Assembly (NCBI GenBank): GCA_030263555.1
Contig: SZPE01000009.1
Location: 16,524-80,523, forward strand
Source of the DNA: CFX2 sp014338005
Lineage (GTDB): Bacteria; Chloroflexota; Anaerolineae; Aggregatilineales; Phototrophicaceae
Direction: 5' to 3'
Length of the DNA: 64,000 bases
Within the stretch, counting starts at the first letter, position 1; each line of letters starts with the position of its first letter. The translations under genes were made by a program, and so were the position numbers. Positions 61,778-64,000 of this stretch are shown piece by piece. Below the pieces are notes generated by a model that saw nothing but the letters and a program-made list of their open reading frames with translations, made no database searches and was not told the origin of the DNA.

Positions 61778-62911
61778 GTGGCCAGTGTAACTTTCAACCA
61801 TGTTTACAAGCGCTTCGGCAACACCAACGCTGTAAATGACCTTCATATCGAAATCGCCGATAAGGAATTTCTGGTTTTTGTAGGGCCTTCAGGCTGCGGT
61901 AAATCAACCAGCCTGCGCATGCTGGCCGGACTGGAAGAAATCAGCGATGGCGAAATCCTGATTGGAGATCGCGTGGTCAACAACGTTGCGCCTAAAGATC
62001 GCGATGTGGCGATGGTGTTCCAGAGTTATGCGCTCTACCCGCATATGACCGTTTACGACAACATGGCTTTCGGTTTGCGCCTGCGTAAGACCCCCAAACA
62101 CATTATTGACCAGCGCGTGCGCGAAGCGGCCAAGAGCCTCGGTATTGAGCAGCTGCTTGACCGTCGTCCCCGTCAGCTTTCGGGTGGTCAGCGCCAGCGC
62201 GTGGCTGTTGGCCGGGCTATCGTGCGCGAGCCTGCTGTTTTCCTGATGGACGAACCCTTGTCGAACCTGGACGCCAAACTGCGCGTCGAAGCGCGTTCGT
62301 TCATCAGCAAGCTGCACCAGCGCCTCGGAACCACTTTCATTTACGTGACTCACGACCAGACTGAGGCTATGACGATGGGGACGCGCATTTGCGTGCTTAA
62401 CGCCGGCGAGCTTCAGCAGGTGGATACGCCCTTTAATCTGTATCACAACCCACGCAACCTATTTGTTGCGGGCTTCATCGGCAGCCCGTCCATGAACTTC
62501 TTCGATGCTGTGCTGCGTGAAGAAGACGGCGGTCTGGTGGTTGAAACGAGCATCTTCAAACTGCCTACTCCCCCAAAGTTCTCCGACATGTACCGCGATC
62601 ATGCCGGCAAGAAAGTGGTTTTCGGCATCCGTCCCGAAGATATTCACGATGCCGACTATCAACCGCCTGGAATTATCCCTGGCATGGTTAAAGCCAACGT
62701 GGATGTTGTCGAGCAAATGGGCAACGAAATGGTTGTTTATTTGGAATCGCAGGGGACGACTTTCATTTCCCGTATGGATCCGCGCACTCGCGCTCGTGTG
62801 GGGCAAGCCATGGACGTGGTGTTTAACATGGAGAACGTCCACCTGTTCGATGTGGACAACAAACTCTCCCTGGCTTATGAGTACAAGGTCGCCAATCACG
62901 TCAAAGCGTAA
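61778..62911 (+). CDS. ugpC: UgpC/MsmX-type ABC transporter ATP-binding protein
   Basis: The protein is 377 aa from a GTG at 61778 preceded by GGAGG. ABC domain with Walker A GPSGCGKST, Q-loop FQSYALYPHMTVYDNMAFGL, signature LSGGQRQR, Walker B FLMDEPLSNLDAKLR and H-loop VTHDQTEAMT. The C-terminal TOBE/OB domain (~residues 240-370) includes GIRPEDIHDA. This class serves several carbohydrate or glycerol-phosphate importers at once. No permease gene is next to it, consistent with a shared ATPase. A strong terminator follows. Confidence 0.94.
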   Translation: MASVTFNHVYKRFGNTNAVNDLHIEIADKEFLVFVGPSGCGKSTSLRMLAGLEEISDGEILIGDRVVNNVAPKDRDVAMVFQSYALYPHMTVYDNMAFGLRLRKTPKHIIDQRVREAAKSLGIEQLLDRRPRQLSGGQRQRVAVGRAIVREPAVFLMDEPLSNLDAKLRVEARSFISKLHQRLGTTFIYVTHDQTEAMTMGTRICVLNAGELQQVDTPFNLYHNPRNLFVAGFIGSPSMNFFDAVLREEDGGLVVETSIFKLPTPPKFSDMYRDHAGKKVVFGIRPEDIHDADYQPPGIIPGMVKANVDVVEQMGNEMVVYLESQGTTFISRMDPRTRARVGQAMDVVFNMENVHLFDVDNKLSLAYEYKVANHVKA

Positions 62912-62935
62912 CGCTTCTGGCGCTGTTAAGTTCAC

Positions 62936-62963
62936 AGGCCGCCCGCATCGGGGCGGCCTTTTT
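62936..62963 (+). terminator. Terminator of the UgpC-type gene
   Basis: AGGCCGCCC (62936-62944) pairs perfectly with GGGCGGCCT (62951-62959), loop GCATCG, followed by TTTTT. Confidence 0.93.
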
Positions 62964-62976
62964 GCTGATTGGTCTA

Positions 62977-63008
62977 GTTCATGAACCACAGCAGGCTTAA
63001 GCCTACTG
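62977..63008. repeat. Two adjacent palindromes ahead of the acetyltransferase gene
   Basis: GTTCATGAAC (62977-62986) is a perfect 10-bp palindrome. It is followed by CAGcAGGCTTAAGCCTaCTG (62989-63008), a 20-bp palindrome with one mismatch pair. They lie between the ugpC terminator and a -10-like TATAAT at 63067-63072. Confidence 0.45.
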
Positions 63009-63129
63009 TCGGGGGCCGGCATTCTCATCTTGTTAATGTACTAGTGTGATTTTAATCGGGGGCTACTATAATTTTTAGACGATTATTTTACCCTGTCTAC
63101 CAAGCCATACCGGAGATTGGAATCGTATC

Positions 63130-64000
63130 GTGCAGATCACTATCTACGAGCACAAGACCGTGTTTGAAGAACTTCAACACGAATGGAATGAACTGCTGCA
63201 CCGCAGCGCATCCGACCGGCTTTTTAGCACCTGGGAATGGCAGTCCACCTGGTGGGAAACGTATCAACCCGGCCAATTGTGGGTGATTGCCTGCCGCGAC
63301 GATGATGGCCGGCTGGTTGGTCTGGCCCCCTGGTTCATCGAGCAAAACCCGGCACATGGCCGTGTCGTGCGTAGTATCGGCTGCGTGGAGGTGACAGACT
63401 ATCTGGACATCATCATAGACACGGGTTATATCGAACCGGTTTTAAACGATCTGGCTCACTATGTCAGCGACTGCCGGGGTATGTTCGATGTCATTGATCT
63501 GTGCAATCTGCCGGAAGACTCTCCGGTCTATCTCCATTTTCCAGACATCCTTACACAGCATGGTTTTGCCGTCACCGTCAAACAGCAGGAGGTTTGTCCG
63601 GTCATTAAACTGCCCGGCGACTGGGATGTTTATCTCGATTCGCTGGATAAAAAGAACCGCCACGAGCTGCGCCGCAAGCTCCGCCGCGCCGATGCCGGTG
63701 ATGTGAGCTGGTATATTGTTGGTCCATCACATCAACTCGATGAGGAGGTGGAGCGTTTTCTCACGCTGATGGCCGCCAGCCACCAGGAAAAAGCAGATTT
63801 CCTGCAAAATCCTCAAAACCTGGAATTTTTCAGGAGGATTGCGCCGGTCGCGTATCAAAATGGCTGGCTGCAATTGAACTTCCTGACCATAAACGGCCAA
63901 GCAGCGGCGACCTATCTGAATTTTGTCTACAACCGCCATGTGCTGGTCTACAATTCCGGCTTGCTGCCGGGGGAATATGGGCATCTCAGCCCTGGTATTG
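63130..64000 (+). CDS. BioF2-like (CelD-type) GNAT acetyltransferase, truncated by the window end
   Basis: At least 290 aa are visible from a GTG at 63130; no ATG is in frame upstream and the 3' end lies beyond the window. FSTWEWQSTWWETYQPG, DDDGRLVGLAPWFIE, CVEVTDYLDIIID and LDKKNRHELRRKLRRAD match the N-terminal and central parts of Acetyltransf_6/FemAB-like proteins found in surface-polysaccharide loci; a second GNAT half begins with VERFLTLMAASHQEK. The substrate is unknown. A -10-like TATAAT lies 58 nt upstream (63067-63072). Confidence 0.8.
   Translation, partial: MQITIYEHKTVFEELQHEWNELLHRSASDRLFSTWEWQSTWWETYQPGQLWVIACRDDDGRLVGLAPWFIEQNPAHGRVVRSIGCVEVTDYLDIIIDTGYIEPVLNDLAHYVSDCRGMFDVIDLCNLPEDSPVYLHFPDILTQHGFAVTVKQQEVCPVIKLPGDWDVYLDSLDKKNRHELRRKLRRADAGDVSWYIVGPSHQLDEEVERFLTLMAASHQEKADFLQNPQNLEFFRRIAPVAYQNGWLQLNFLTINGQAAATYLNFVYNRHVLVYNSGLLPGEYGHLSPGI

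Noticed and set aside
61590..61778. 62-aa plus-strand open frame before the UgpC-type gene
   Set aside because: A consensus promoter (61632-61660) lies inside it and there is no ribosome site; it is leader DNA.
1..64000. Mobile elements, CRISPR arrays, prophage
   Set aside because: No transposase, integrase, spaced direct-repeat array or phage structural gene was seen on either strand.

Overview
The window reads as bacterial chromosomal DNA of moderate GC content with dense, tightly packed genes. It most likely comes from a member of the Chloroflexota (Anaerolineae-like). The main support is a mevalonate-type isoprenoid cluster containing isopentenyl phosphate kinase, which is a known Chloroflexi trait. 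Weaker support comes from many secreted SH3b/LysM/beta-propeller proteins, a STAND ATPase with helical repeats, and the alternative (GTG/TTG) start codons. The lineage is an inference; no rRNA or marker phylogeny was possible. I see no insertion sequence, prophage, CRISPR array or plasmid backbone, and base and codon use looks even throughout.

Layout. 1-8 kb: tRNA-Leu, a TPR membrane protein, a hybrid sensor kinase, then a plus-strand run ctpA-smpB-unknown-STAND ATPase, then tRNA-Arg. 8-12.7 kb (minus): trpS and a four-gene biotin-dependent, Na+-pumping decarboxylase operon (carboxyltransferase, gamma, biotin carrier and beta subunits). 12.7-19.9 kb (plus): a YhhQ-type transporter with a structured leader, then a compact three-gene module (AAA/STAND-like ATPase, degenerate SF1/AddB-like protein, UvrD-like helicase), then an IMPACT/YigZ protein. 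19.8-24.8 kb: a TPR protein, a secreted SH3b protein and an L,D-transpeptidase. 24.9-33.1 kb: hisZ-hisG on plus, facing a minus cluster of pheA, asd, sqdB-like, hisD and an APH-fold kinase. 33.1-38.8 kb: a SufR-like Fe-S regulator with erpA, then envelope proteins (possible sortase substrate, LysM-M23 lipoprotein, beta-propeller) and an SCP2 protein. 38.8-43.6 kb (minus): a full branched-chain amino acid type ABC importer livK-H-M-G-F. 43.6-50 kb: a HEAT-repeat protein, RseP, and a divergent isoprenoid cluster (mevalonate-type decarboxylase on minus; UbiA-type prenyltransferase, mevalonate kinase and isopentenyl phosphate kinase on plus). 49.9-53.2 kb (minus): an oligopeptide/nickel type ABC importer. 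53.2-59.7 kb (plus): a PrsW-like membrane protein, an unknown membrane-anchored protein, a trypsin-fold protein with Thr at the nucleophile position, tlyA and lepA. 59.6-61.5 kb (minus): cinA with a degenerate C-terminal domain and an orotate-PRTase-like protein. 61.5-64 kb (plus): a UgpC/MsmX-type ABC ATPase and a truncated BioF2-like acetyltransferase.

Several promoters match the sigma70 consensus closely (TTGACA/TATAAT with 16-17 bp spacing), so housekeeping promoter logic is conventional. Convergent genes repeatedly overlap at their 3' ends (five pairs, 4-32 nt). The least explained parts are the ATPase plus two-helicase module at 13.7-19.2 kb, the Thr-containing trypsin-fold operon at 53.3-57 kb, the dyad-repeat operator candidates at the SufR-like gene, and the leader ahead of the YhhQ transporter.
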